The position numbers and the translations under genes are program-made. The notes under the pieces were generated by a model. It did no database searches and was not told the DNA's origin. It worked only from the letters and a program-made list of their open reading frames with translations. A stretch of DNA of 36,468 nt from Elusimicrobiota bacterium (lineage in GTDB: Bacteria; Elusimicrobiota; Elusimicrobia; UBA1565; UBA9628), in assembly GCA_016234805.1 (NCBI GenBank), contig JACRNU010000110.1, positions 1 through 36,468 of the forward strand, read 5' to 3'. Positions 15,755-24,534 of the stretch are shown in pieces; within the stretch, counting starts at the first letter, position 1; the number at the start of each line of letters is the position of its first letter.

Positions 15755-16237
15755 GTGACAGGCACGCTGGAGCGCCGCAAGGCCGTTCAGTGGGCCGCGA
15801 TCTCGCTGGTCCTGCTGGCTGTCATCGTCCTCCTGTCGTTCAAGCCTGGCGATAAGCCCGGACAGGGCCCAGGCGTTCCCTCGCCTCAAGCCGTGCCGGC
15901 CTGGGACGAGTCCGACCCATCCCGAGTCACGCTGGTCGGCGAGTATTCCCAGAACGGCTACGGCGCCACCATGAGGATGCGGATCCCCAGGGCAGGCGGT
16001 CCGATGATCGGATTCATCGAAGGCGCCTGCAACGGGACGCTGGCAGGCGCCTATTCGCCCGACGGGACCATCTCGGGCGATGCCTCCGGGGTCTGCAAGA
16101 TCGCCGTGTTCGCCATCGACGCGACCGCGACGGTCCAAGGGACCATCGCCCCCTCCTTGAGGGCGGGCACGGCGCACTTCACGGCCAAAGCGCTCGGCAG
16201 GACCTTCTCCGGGACCGTGGCCCTGCACCGGCCCTGA
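15755..16237 (+). CDS. Membrane-anchored protein of unknown function
   Basis: 160 residues from GTG at 15755. One N-terminal membrane helix (WAAISLVLLAVIVLLSF), a Pro/Gly-rich linker and a C-terminal domain of about 100 residues rich in Gly, Thr and Ala. The domain alternates as expected for a small beta-barrel or beta-sandwich (GEYSQNGYGATMRMRI, GFIEGACNGTLAGAYSPDGT, FTAKALGRTFSGTVALH). Two cysteines (ACNG and VCKI) could form a disulfide. I recognise no family. It ends 5 bases from the convergent 332-residue gene. Confidence 0.65.
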   Translation: MTGTLERRKAVQWAAISLVLLAVIVLLSFKPGDKPGQGPGVPSPQAVPAWDESDPSRVTLVGEYSQNGYGATMRMRIPRAGGPMIGFIEGACNGTLAGAYSPDGTISGDASGVCKIAVFAIDATATVQGTIAPSLRAGTAHFTAKALGRTFSGTVALHRP

Positions 16238-16242
16238 CCGGC

Positions 16243-17241
16243 CTACTCGACGCCTTCGGCCGCGCCGGTCACGTCGTAACCCACCGATACGGTCCCCAGC
16301 CCGCCGAAGAGAGCGTCGCTGAGGACCGCGCGGTTGTCGGTCGCGGCATCGGCCCAGGGCTCGAGCTTGTAGAGGGTGAGCCTGCCCCCGGCCGCGGAGT
16401 CCTCGGAGAAGGAGACACCGCGGCGCCTGAGCCAGCGGGAGTCCTCCCGGAGGTCCTTCTTTCCCGGGTCCTCGATGCGCACAAGCTTGACGTCCGCGGA
16501 GTCGAGCCTGTAGCCCGCCATGTCGTAGCGGAACTCGAAGTGGCTGCCTTCCTTGCGCAGGGACTCGGGATAGACCGCGACCACGAGCACGCAGTCGTAG
16601 GCCACGTCGTAGACCGCGGCCTTGACCAGGGCCCGGGACTCTCCGTGGCGCCGGGTCCGGACGAAGGAGCTCACCGGCACGGGCCGGGCATCGCCGCGCA
16701 CCGAGACCGGCGACCAGTCCGCGGCCTCGGGCAGGACGCGGGCCTGCTTGCCCTGGGCCGAGCCCGCCGCGCACAGGGTCTGGAAGGCGAAGGAACGCTG
16801 GAGCTCCAGGAACTGCCCGGCATCTTCCTCGAACTTCTCGGTCGGGGCCTTGTACCCGAGCCGGATGAAGCCGCGGCGGATGGGCACGTAGACCGCGGCC
16901 TCGTTCTGGCGGGATGCGTAGAAGGCCCGCAAGCCGTTGAAGACAGCCTCCCGCCGGACCTTCTCGCCCGAGGACCGGATGGCGTTGAGATGGGTCTCGT
17001 AGCCGAACCGCCCGCGCCGCATGTCCGCGTCCACGGACAGGACAGGCTGGGACCCGCACGTTCCGCCCTCGGGACAGGGAGGCCGGCAGGTCGTCTTGTG
17101 CAGGTCCTCTTTCGGGCTGTCCTGGCGCACCGTCCACCCGTCAGGACAGGAGAAGGCGCAGCAGTCCGGTATCTCCACAGGCTCCGCCGCCGAGGCGCGG
17201 GACAGGAGCCCCAGAAAGACCATCCAGCCAAGGCTCATCAT
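16243..17241 (-). CDS. Secreted cysteine-containing protein, third gene of the Memo-AMMECR1 operon
   Basis: 332 residues with a signal peptide (MMSLGWMVFLGLLSRASA). A second ATG directly follows the first. The mature N-terminus is cysteine-rich (DCCAFSCPDGWTV, then TCRPPCPEGGTCG). The next part (FNGLRAFYASRQ, YVPIRRGFIRLGYKAP, then FLELQRSFAF) has the layout of PsbP/DUF1795-like proteins, an inference from pattern only. The C-terminal half is not recognised. The start overlaps the stop of the 519-residue membrane protein gene (ATGA), so the two are translationally coupled. Confidence 0.7.
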   Translation of the reverse strand: MMSLGWMVFLGLLSRASAAEPVEIPDCCAFSCPDGWTVRQDSPKEDLHKTTCRPPCPEGGTCGSQPVLSVDADMRRGRFGYETHLNAIRSSGEKVRREAVFNGLRAFYASRQNEAAVYVPIRRGFIRLGYKAPTEKFEEDAGQFLELQRSFAFQTLCAAGSAQGKQARVLPEAADWSPVSVRGDARPVPVSSFVRTRRHGESRALVKAAVYDVAYDCVLVVAVYPESLRKEGSHFEFRYDMAGYRLDSADVKLVRIEDPGKKDLREDSRWLRRRGVSFSEDSAAGGRLTLYKLEPWADAATDNRAVLSDALFGGLGTVSVGYDVTGAAEGVE

Positions 17242-18797
17242 GGGTCGGCCAAGGGCTCCTCGAGATCCTTCCTTCCGACCTTCGGCCCGGACTTGAACGG
17301 AGAGATGGTCCCTCCTTTGAGGGGCGCTGATGAGGGAAGAGCCTTGGGCATGACGCCCTTGGGCATCGCGAGGGTCGGCGGCGCGGACGCGGTGGGAGGC
17401 GGAGCCTCGGTCGCGGAATCTTCCGGCGCGGCGGCCTCGCGGGCCGCCTTTGCCGCGGCCTCGCGGGCAGCGGCCTCGCGCACCGCAGCCTTGGCCGCGG
17501 AGTAGTCCGCCATCTTCTCGCGCTTGCTCGCGCGCGCGAGTTCCGCGCGCTCCGCGTTCCTCTTGGCGAGCTCGAAGGCCAGTCCCACGGAAAGATCGAT
17601 GAGGCGCAGGGGCTGCAGGGACGCCAGGTCAACGCCTCCCTTCGGCGCCGGAGGCTTGCCAGCCTCCTCCGGAGCTTTCTGCTCGGCAGAGCCCAATCTC
17701 ACGAGGCTCGAGGAATCGACAGGCCCGGTGGAGGAGAGAGGGGGCCTGGCCGGAGGCGTTGCGGGAACAGGGAACGGCATGAACCCGGGCTGCTCCGTTG
17801 CAAGGATCCCCGGCCCGGGAAGCGCATGGGGAGCGACAGGGGCGGAGGGGACGCCGGGGGCCGGTGACGCGGAGGGCGTGCCGGACGCCGGCAGGGAAGG
17901 CGTGGGCGGCCGGTGCTGGGCCAGCATCATGTAGTCCTCCATGGCCAGGTCGGACTGGAGGAGCCTCTGCACGAACATGAGGATCTCCTTGTCCGAGTAC
18001 CACCCCTGCTTCGGGGGGGCGGTAAAAAGGAGGTCTTCCCCGTCGAATACCTCTCCCTTGAAGAGACGGGTATGCGCCTCCGCCTTCACCGTCACCTCGG
18101 AACCCCCGAATCCTCCCTTCTCGCGCCAGAAGAAGACCCACTCCTTGACCCGGCCGGGCTTCTCGAAAGAAGCCTGAGGCGGGGACGCCGAGGACGCTCC
18201 GAGCACCACGACCTTGCGCAGCAGGTGCCGGCTCTCGGGAGGGGCGAGCTTCTCCACGCCCCGGGCCGCGGCCAGGGCGAGGTCCGCGACCTCGCCCTGG
18301 ACCACGAGGTCCACGGTCCCGTGGGCTTCGACCACGCTCATGACCTGGGAAGCCAGGGCGGACACGATCTCGTCGCGCCGGGCCGCCCAGCCGCGAGTCT
18401 CGACCGTCCACTCAGGGACGAGACCCGCGCCCTCGAACAAGCCCGCGAATGTCTCCTTCTTAGCCAGTCCTGTCCGCCGCAGGACCCATTGCCACCAGCC
18501 CCGCGCGCGCTTTCCTCCGGGCAGATCCAGGACGCGGCCTGTCTCGACGCTGTCCGCGACGAGGATCGTGACCCTGCGCCCAGCCAGGCTCGTCCCATCC
18601 GCGGTCCAACCCTTGACGAAGGCCTGGATGTCCCGGTCATTGAGCGCGATCTGGTCCGTGTCCACGCCGCGCTGGAGCAGGCATAAAAGAAGGCCGAAGC
18701 CGGCCGCGAACAGCAGGAGGTCCAGGACCAGGAAGAACGGCCAACGCCGGCGCGCGAAGCCCCGGAGGGCGCCTGCGTCTCCGGAAGAGGCGGGCAT
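17238..18797 (-). CDS. Membrane-anchored protein with Pro- and Ala-rich tail, second gene of the Memo-AMMECR1 operon
   Basis: 519 residues from the ATG at 18797, chosen because it overlaps the stop of the Memo-AMMECR1 gene (ATGA) and puts a membrane helix (FFLVLDLLLFAAGFGLLLCLL, about 20-40) near the N-terminus. The frame is open further upstream but that part is shadow. Residues 45-290 look like a folded alpha/beta domain (TVDLVVQGEVADLALAAARG, HLLRKVVVLGASSA) that I cannot place. Residues about 290-400 are Pro/Ser/Ala-rich, and the last 120 hold an Ala-rich charged helix (KRNAERAELARASKREK onward) and another Pro-rich end. It is likely an inner-membrane protein reaching across the periplasm. 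Confidence 0.7.
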   Translation of the reverse strand: MPASSGDAGALRGFARRRWPFFLVLDLLLFAAGFGLLLCLLQRGVDTDQIALNDRDIQAFVKGWTADGTSLAGRRVTILVADSVETGRVLDLPGGKRARGWWQWVLRRTGLAKKETFAGLFEGAGLVPEWTVETRGWAARRDEIVSALASQVMSVVEAHGTVDLVVQGEVADLALAAARGVEKLAPPESRHLLRKVVVLGASSASPPQASFEKPGRVKEWVFFWREKGGFGGSEVTVKAEAHTRLFKGEVFDGEDLLFTAPPKQGWYSDKEILMFVQRLLQSDLAMEDYMMLAQHRPPTPSLPASGTPSASPAPGVPSAPVAPHALPGPGILATEQPGFMPFPVPATPPARPPLSSTGPVDSSSLVRLGSAEQKAPEEAGKPPAPKGGVDLASLQPLRLIDLSVGLAFELAKRNAERAELARASKREKMADYSAAKAAVREAAAREAAAKAAREAAAPEDSATEAPPPTASAPPTLAMPKGVMPKALPSSAPLKGGTISPFKSGPKVGRKDLEEPLADP

Positions 18798-20290
18798 CAG
18801 GGCTCCTCGAACGCCTCGTCGTCGAAGACCTCGACCTCGGTCTTTGGGTCCTTCCAGCAGTCGCGGGGAAGGCCGGCCTTCTGCTCGCAGACCTCGCCGA
18901 GGAACTGCTCCTTGTCCGGGAGCTGCGCCCAGACCTGCGGAAGGAAGAGCCCGCGCCGTGTGCCCTGAGAGACCACGACTCCCTGGCCGGGCTTGACCTC
19001 GGCTCCGCTCTTGACCTTGCGGAAAGGGGAGAGCCGGGATATCTCGATCCGGAGGCCCGGGAGCTCGGAGGCCTCCACAGGCGGAAAGCGCGGGTCGTGG
19101 AGCGCGGCCTCCACAGCGAAGTACTGGACCGCGTCGGCCAGGGCCATGTTCGGCGCGAGACTGCCGATGCAGCCGCGGAGCTTGCCAGCGGCTGAGGGCA
19201 TCCTCCTTGTGAGGGTCACGAACACGGCTTCCGGGAGGTTCCACTCCGAATCCCGCCAGAAGGCGCTCCCAGGGTCCTTGCCCTCGGCCACCTTCATGGT
19301 CAGGGACCGCCGCGCCAGGCCGAGGAGCTTCCGGCGGGACTCCGGAGACAGGGGCCGCGTCTTCGGCGTCGGGGAGCCCCTTGTCCAGGCTGCGGCAGCG
19401 TAGCCCACGGTCCGGGACGGGTCGCCGCCTTCCCCCTCGCCTGAATTGGCGTACCGGATCAGACGGCCCACGCCCCCGACATCCTTCATGGCGTAGAGCG
19501 CGGCAAGGACCCCGGCTTCGCCGCAGAACGTGGTGTCGAGCCCGGGCACGCCCTTCTGCATCAGGGCCCTGTTGGCGAGCCAGAAGTACCGGGGATCGTC
19601 GGGCCTGCTCGTCAAGGCCGAGAGGGTGGCGAGGTCCACGACGCGGGCCGCGCCGCGCTCCGGGTAGTGCGAAAGGTCGGAGGAGACGACCAGCAGGGTC
19701 TTGCCCGGCTTGAAGACCTTGGCCACGGCAAGGCCCACGGCCCGGCTCTGCTCCAGGTCATCGGTGTTCATGAGAAGGGGAACGACCTTCCAGCCCTCCT
19801 GGAGGGCGCGCTGGAGGAAAGGGAGCTGGACCTCGAGGCTATGCTCTCCCTGGAACGCACGAGGAAGGACCTCGATGGCCGGCGAGAGCTGCCGGAGCTT
19901 CTTGACGACCGCGGCATCGATCGGCACCCTGCCCAGCGGCGTTTCGAAAGCCCCTTCAGCGAGAGTGGCCGCGCCCGGAACGCCGACGCGGTGGCATGCG
20001 GAGAGGATGATCACGGTCTCGTAGCGCCGGCCCTTCACCTGGCCGTAGGCCTGGCCCGCGGTCGCGCCGGAGTAGGCGTACCCGGCATGGGGGGAGAGAA
20101 GGCCGAGGATCTCGCCCTTCACGGCTCCGCTCGAGGCCGCGGCCAGGTATCCGTCCACCGCGGTCCGGAGCTCCCCGGCGTCGCCGGGGTAGAAGCCCCC
20201 CGCGACCTGCGGGGGGATGACTTCCGCGAGGGCGTTGGCGGACAGGGCCCAGACCGAAAGGAAGACGGGAAGCCAGCAGGTCCTGGTCAT
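18797..20290 (-). CDS. Exported Memo-AMMECR1 fusion protein (AmmeMemoRadiSam proteins B and A)
   Basis: 497 residues from ATG at 20290. In-frame ATG at 20299 and GTG at 20293 lie upstream, but the -10 at 20300-20305 places the transcript start near 20293. A good Sec signal (MTRTCWLPVFLSVWALSANA) precedes PPQVAGGFYPGD, the usual N-terminus of Memo. The Memo metal-site residues are visible: His68 (SPHAGYAYSG), His100 (SACHRVGVPG), His208 (SSDLSHYP) and Cys256 (FCGEAG). The AMMECR1 domain follows from about 315 with the signature LRGCIG at 371-376. In many prokaryotes these two families occur beside a radical SAM protein, none of which is in this window. Their reaction is not established. Export of the pair is unusual. 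Confidence 0.9.
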   Translation of the reverse strand: MTRTCWLPVFLSVWALSANALAEVIPPQVAGGFYPGDAGELRTAVDGYLAAASSGAVKGEILGLLSPHAGYAYSGATAGQAYGQVKGRRYETVIILSACHRVGVPGAATLAEGAFETPLGRVPIDAAVVKKLRQLSPAIEVLPRAFQGEHSLEVQLPFLQRALQEGWKVVPLLMNTDDLEQSRAVGLAVAKVFKPGKTLLVVSSDLSHYPERGAARVVDLATLSALTSRPDDPRYFWLANRALMQKGVPGLDTTFCGEAGVLAALYAMKDVGGVGRLIRYANSGEGEGGDPSRTVGYAAAAWTRGSPTPKTRPLSPESRRKLLGLARRSLTMKVAEGKDPGSAFWRDSEWNLPEAVFVTLTRRMPSAAGKLRGCIGSLAPNMALADAVQYFAVEAALHDPRFPPVEASELPGLRIEISRLSPFRKVKSGAEVKPGQGVVVSQGTRRGLFLPQVWAQLPDKEQFLGEVCEQKAGLPRDCWKDPKTEVEVFDDEAFEEP

Positions 20291-20299
20291 CACAGGCAT

Positions 20300-20305
20300 A
20301 TTATA
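20300..20305 (-). promoter_or_regulatory. TATAAT -10 element of the Memo-AMMECR1 operon
   Basis: A perfect TATAAT on the minus strand ends 6 bases before GTG 20293 and 9 before ATG 20290, so the mRNA should start at or within a few bases of the coding sequence. It lies in a 74-base AT-rich divergent gap shared with glgC. Confidence 0.6.
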
Positions 20306-20352
20306 ATGAAATTAGGCGGGTGGTTGTTCCGTTGCATAATAGTGAAAATAGA

Positions 20353-20358
20353 TATAAT
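20353..20358 (+). promoter_or_regulatory. TATAAT -10 element of glgC, predicted leaderless start
   Basis: A perfect TATAAT ends 6 bases before the ATG at 20365. TTGCAT at 20332-20337 could be a -35 at a short 15-base spacing. No Shine-Dalgarno sequence is present. Confidence 0.6.
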
Positions 20359-20364
20359 GAAAAT

Positions 20365-21603
20365 ATGATCAGACTCGACAAAGTGCTGGTGGTCCTCCTG
20401 GCGGGAGGCAAGGGCGAGAGGCTCGAGCCGCTCACCCGGGACCGCGCCAAGCCCGCGGTGCCCTTCGGCGGCATGTACCGCATCGTGGACATGACCCTGA
20501 GCAACTGCATCAACTCCGGCCTGCGCAAGATCCTCGTCCTCACCCAGTACATGTCGCGCTCCCTCGACGCGCACCTGCGCGAGGCCTGGCGGTTCATCAG
20601 CCGGCCCTACCTCGGCGAGTTCATCGACCCCCTGCCGCCCCAGCAGCGCACGGGCGAGGAATGGTACACCGGCACCGCGGCCGCCATCCACCAGAACAAG
20701 ACCTCCATCCAGCATGTCAACCCCGACGTCCTGCTCGTACTCTCGGGCGACCACATCTACAAGATGGACTACCGGCACATGATCGACACCATGTTCTCCA
20801 CCAAAGCCGACATGGTCATCAGCGCCATCGAGGTGCCCATCGACCAGTGCCGCCACTTCGGCATCTTCGAGGTCGACACGGAGAACCGGATCGTGAGCTT
20901 CAAGGAGAAGCCCCTGCCGGAGAACGCCCCGGTCATCCCGGGACGGCCGGACATGTGCATGGCGAGCATGGGCATCTACGCCTGCCGCCCCAAGATCCTC
21001 TTCGAGGTGCTCGAGGAGGACGCCCACGACCCGGAGAGCTCGCACGACATCGGCCGCAACATCGTCAACAAGATGATGAAGGGCGGCAAGGTCATGGCCT
21101 GCCCCTTCATCGACGAGAACAAGAAGGCGTTTAAATACTGGCGGGACGTGGGGACCCTGGAGGCGTACTGGGAGGCCAACATGGACCTCGTCGCGGTCGA
21201 CCCGCTTTTCAACCTCTACGACACGGACTGGCCGATCTACATGAAGCCCATGCAGGCCCCGCCCCCGAAGTTCGTCTTCTCCCAGGAGGGTCCCGGAGGC
21301 CGGATGGGCGTGGCCCTGGACTCGCTCATCTGCAACGGCTCCATCATCAGCGGCGGCCGGGTGCGCAACTCCGTGGTCGGCCCCAATGTGCGGGTGAACT
21401 CCTACGCCGAGGTGCGGGAATCCATCATCTTCGACAATGTGGAGATCGGCCGCCACGCCCGCGTCCAGCGCGCCATCATCGACAAGAACGTCATCGTGCC
21501 CGAGGGGATGTCCATCGGGTACGACATCGAAGAAGACAGGAAGAAGTTCTTCGTGAGCCCCGGCGGCATCGTCGTCATCCCAAAAAGGACGGTATTGACA
21601 TGA
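20365..21603 (+). CDS. glgC: Glucose-1-phosphate adenylyltransferase (ADP-glucose pyrophosphorylase)
   Basis: 412 residues. It makes ADP-glucose from glucose-1-phosphate and ATP, the committed step of bacterial glycogen synthesis. The N-terminal nucleotidyltransferase domain has LAGGKGERLEPLT and AKPAVPFGGMYRIVD, then LSGDHIYKMDY with the catalytic Asp and the FKEKP motif. The C-terminal left-handed beta-helix is seen as repeats (SIISGGRVRNSVVGPNVRV, ESIIFDNVEIGRHA). Length and domain order are normal for the family. I use ATG 20365; an open frame upstream crosses the promoter and is not supported. The stop overlaps the transketolase start (ATGA). Confidence 0.95.
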   Translation: MIRLDKVLVVLLAGGKGERLEPLTRDRAKPAVPFGGMYRIVDMTLSNCINSGLRKILVLTQYMSRSLDAHLREAWRFISRPYLGEFIDPLPPQQRTGEEWYTGTAAAIHQNKTSIQHVNPDVLLVLSGDHIYKMDYRHMIDTMFSTKADMVISAIEVPIDQCRHFGIFEVDTENRIVSFKEKPLPENAPVIPGRPDMCMASMGIYACRPKILFEVLEEDAHDPESSHDIGRNIVNKMMKGGKVMACPFIDENKKAFKYWRDVGTLEAYWEANMDLVAVDPLFNLYDTDWPIYMKPMQAPPPKFVFSQEGPGGRMGVALDSLICNGSIISGGRVRNSVVGPNVRVNSYAEVRESIIFDNVEIGRHARVQRAIIDKNVIVPEGMSIGYDIEEDRKKFFVSPGGIVVIPKRTVLT

Positions 21604-24182
21604 ACTCGACCGACCACGGCAGCCCTTTCCGCAGAGCTCCAAGGACGCCGGCCGGCCAGAGGCCGGACAGCCCCGGCAGCGCCTTGAAACTCCGGCCCCG
21701 CAGGGGCGTCCACCTTCTGGCCAAGAAGGACAAGCTCGTTGACCTGGCCTTATGGGAGGACCTCGACTGCGTCTACCGGACCCTGGTCGCGACCCTGTTC
21801 AACTTCGTCCCGACCTCGGGCCACCCCGGCGGGAGCATCTCGTCGGGACGGATCGTCCAGACCCTCGTCTTCGACGTCATGGACTACGACTACGCCGACC
21901 CGGCCAACCCGGCCAACGACCTGCTCTGCTACGCCGCGGGCCACAAGGCCATGGGACTCTACTCCCTCTGGGGCCTGCGCAACGAGTGCGTGCGCATCGG
22001 CAAGCCCGGCCTCCTGCCCGACCTCTCCCGGCAGATTCGCTTCGAGGACCTCCTGGGGTTCCGGCGCAACCCGACCCAGCCCACCTCGCTCTTCAAGCAG
22101 TTCAAGTCCAAGGCCTTGGACGGGCACCCGACGCCGGCCACCCCCTTCATCCCCATCGCCACCGGAGCCAGCGGCGTGGGCGTCCCGGCCGCCATGGGCG
22201 TGGCCCTGGCCGCCCTCGATACCTTCGGCGGCCAGGCCCCGCGGGTGCACGCCATCGAAGGCGAGGGCGGCATGACCCCGGGCCGCGTGCACGAGGCCCT
22301 GGCCTCGGCCGCGACCATGGGGCTCTCGAACTTCACGCTCCACGTGGACTGGAACCAGTCCTCCATCGACTCGGACCACGTGTGCGCCGAGGGCGACAAG
22401 CCGGGCGACTACGTCCAGTGGGACCCGGCCGAGCTGCTGCTCCTGCACGATTGGAACGTCATCGAGGTCTCCGACGGCAAGGACTTCGCCCTGATCCACG
22501 CGGCCCAGAAGCTCGCCACGGCAATCGACAACACCCAGCCCACGGCCATCGTGTACCGGACCGTGAAGGGCTGGCAGTACGGCATCGAGGGACGCAAGTC
22601 GCACGGCGCGGGCCACAAGTGCTGCTCCCCCGAGTTCTACAAGGCCATCGGACATTTCGAGGAGCGCTTCAAGGTCGAGTTCCCGCGCTTCGAGGGCGAC
22701 CCCACCCAGGAGCGGCTCGAGGCCTCCTACTGGGAGTGCCTCACCGTGATCCGCAAGGCCCTGAAATCCGACGCCAAGACCGCCAAGGCCGCGGGAGAAA
22801 GGATCGAGAAAGCGGCCAAGAGGCTCAAGGCCGCGACACGCAAGCCCAGGCCGGAGGCCCCGAACCTCCAGGCCCTCTACGAAGCGCCCTTGAGCGTGTC
22901 CCAGCCCCCTGCCGAAGTCACTTACAAGCCGGGCCAATCCGTGACCATCCGGCAAGCCCTTGGCGCATCCTTGAGCCACCTCAACAAGCTCACCAAGGGC
23001 GCCTTCATCGGCTGCGCCGCGGACCTGCTTGAGTCCACGAGCGTCTCGGTGCTCAACGAGGCCTTCCCCAAGGGCTTCTTCCACTCCAAGACCAACCCCG
23101 GCTCGCGCATCTGTTCGGTCGGAGGCATCTGCGAGGACGCCATGGGCGCCATGATGAGCGGCCTGGCCGCCTACGGCCGGCACATCGGGGCCACGAGCTC
23201 GTATGCCTCCTTCATCGCGGCCCTCGAGCACGTGCCCGCGCGGCTGCACGTCATCGGCCAGCAGGCCCGCCGCTCCGTGGACGGCCAGCCCTACCGCACC
23301 TTCATCATCATCAACGCCCACGCGGGCCCCAAGACAGGGGAAGACGGTCCCACGCACGCCGACCCCCAGTCGCTCCAGCTCCTGCAGAACAACTTCCCGG
23401 AAGGCACGGCCATCACGCTCGTGCCGTGGGAACCCACCGAGGTGTGGCCTCTGCTCATCGCGGGCCTGCAGGCCCGGCCGGCCCTGCTTTCCCCGTTCGT
23501 GACCCGGCCGCCGGAAATCATCGTGGACCGCGCGGCCCTGCGCCTGCCTCCGGCCGAGGCCGCGGCCAAGGGCGTCTACGCCATGCGGCGGGGAAAAAGT
23601 GACCGGACCGTGGTCCTGGCCGGCTCGGGCGTGGCCATCGCCTTCGTGCGGGACGCCCTGCCCCAGCTCGACAAGGAGGGCCTGGACCTCAACGTCTTCT
23701 ACGTCGCGAGCGCCGAGCTCTTCGACCTCCTGCCCCAGCATGAGCGGGAGGCGATCTTCCCGGAGCGGTTCTCCTACCAGGCCATGGGCATCACGGACTT
23801 CACCATGCCGACCATGTGGCGCTGGATCAGGTCCGAAGAGGGCCTGCGCCGCTCCCTGCATACCTTCAGGACCGGGCACTACCTCGGCTCGGGCCAGGGC
23901 GACCGCGTGCTCGCCGAAGCCGGCATCGACGGCCCGGCCCAGGACCTCAGCGCCGAAGGCCATCGGCCGCGCGGAGGCATCGTCCCCGCCCGAGCATTCG
24001 GTCAGGCGGCCGAGGTCGGCGTTCTCACGCCGGCAAGGCGTGCGTGGAAGCGGAAAGTACGCTCCAATTTCCTACACAGGCATTCACAGGAGTACTCGTA
24101 TGAGCGACCTGATCCCCAACTCTCCCGCACCGGGCAACGGCATCCTGCTCTACCAGACGGAAGACGGCCGCACGCGGCTTGA
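21600..24182 (+). CDS. tkt: Transketolase with an altered C-terminal end
   Basis: 860 residues in the frame as it stands. Thiamine-diphosphate enzyme of the pentose phosphate pathway. The N-terminal domain has TSGHPGGS near 75, and GEGGMTPGRVHEAL followed by HVDWNQSS for the diphosphate and metal site; YRTVKGWQYG follows. The Pyr domain has GGICEDAMGAMMSGLAAYG with the activating Glu, and later HADPQS. The C-terminal domain ends with AMGITDFTMPTMWRW, and recognisable similarity stops near GQGDRVLAEAG (about residue 775). The last 80 or so residues look unlike any transketolase and run into the RhuM remnant starting at 24100, so the native end was probably replaced. The N-terminal 45 residues are also a non-conserved extension. 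Coupled to glgC by a 4-base overlap. Confidence 0.85.
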   Translation: MNSTDHGSPFRRAPRTPAGQRPDSPGSALKLRPRRGVHLLAKKDKLVDLALWEDLDCVYRTLVATLFNFVPTSGHPGGSISSGRIVQTLVFDVMDYDYADPANPANDLLCYAAGHKAMGLYSLWGLRNECVRIGKPGLLPDLSRQIRFEDLLGFRRNPTQPTSLFKQFKSKALDGHPTPATPFIPIATGASGVGVPAAMGVALAALDTFGGQAPRVHAIEGEGGMTPGRVHEALASAATMGLSNFTLHVDWNQSSIDSDHVCAEGDKPGDYVQWDPAELLLLHDWNVIEVSDGKDFALIHAAQKLATAIDNTQPTAIVYRTVKGWQYGIEGRKSHGAGHKCCSPEFYKAIGHFEERFKVEFPRFEGDPTQERLEASYWECLTVIRKALKSDAKTAKAAGERIEKAAKRLKAATRKPRPEAPNLQALYEAPLSVSQPPAEVTYKPGQSVTIRQALGASLSHLNKLTKGAFIGCAADLLESTSVSVLNEAFPKGFFHSKTNPGSRICSVGGICEDAMGAMMSGLAAYGRHIGATSSYASFIAALEHVPARLHVIGQQARRSVDGQPYRTFIIINAHAGPKTGEDGPTHADPQSLQLLQNNFPEGTAITLVPWEPTEVWPLLIAGLQARPALLSPFVTRPPEIIVDRAALRLPPAEAAAKGVYAMRRGKSDRTVVLAGSGVAIAFVRDALPQLDKEGLDLNVFYVASAELFDLLPQHEREAIFPERFSYQAMGITDFTMPTMWRWIRSEEGLRRSLHTFRTGHYLGSGQGDRVLAEAGIDGPAQDLSAEGHRPRGGIVPARAFGQAAEVGVLTPARRAWKRKVRSNFLHRHSQEYSYERPDPQLSRTGQRHPALPDGRRPHAA

Positions 24183-24534
24183 AGTGCGCGTACAGCAGGA
24201 GACTGTCTGGCTGTCGCTGAACCAGATGGCCGAGCTGTTCCAGCGGGACAAATCGGTCATCTCGCGGCACATCAGCAACGTATTCGACGAAGGGGAACTG
24301 CGCCGGGAAGCGACTGTTGCAAAATCTGCAACAGTTCAAACCGAGGGCGGCGAACAGGCGGCGCAGAAGGCGGAGTTGGAGTTCGAGAAGTTTCACCGAG
24401 CGCAACTCGCCGAGCCGTCGCAGGTGGAGAAGGATTTCGATGCGGTGGTGAAGCCCTTTATTCGCAAGACCTGTGGCGAGCGCGGCCGGCTGGGCGCTAA
24501 GGCGGGGTCGGCCTGGAGAAGAAGCCGACGGTGA
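24100..24534 (+). pseudogene. RhuM-family protein remnant with internal deletion
   Basis: ATG at 24100 has AGGAG 7 bases upstream. Residues 1-85 match the N-terminus of RhuM (virulence RhuM / Fic-associated family): LYQTEDGRTRLEVRVQQETV, LNQMAELFQRDKSVISRHI and the following ATVAKSATVQTEGG. The text then jumps to a RhuM C-terminal pattern (LEFEKFHRAQLAEPSQVEKD), so roughly 200 middle residues of a usual 330-345 are absent. The last 20 residues are unlike RhuM and overlap, tail to tail, the 3' end of the gene at 24497-25198. RhuM genes are typical cargo of mobile and defence regions. The frame is intact, so a short protein could still be made. Confidence 0.75.

Noticed and set aside
18798..19244. 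Upstream extension of the 519-residue membrane protein
   Set aside because: The extension is the AMMECR1 region read in another frame. The ATG at 18797 overlaps the upstream stop and puts a membrane helix at the N-terminus.
21750..23963. A 737-residue minus-strand frame opposite the transketolase gene
   Set aside because: The sense strand carries transketolase motifs over the same stretch; the antisense product is low-complexity and has no family features.
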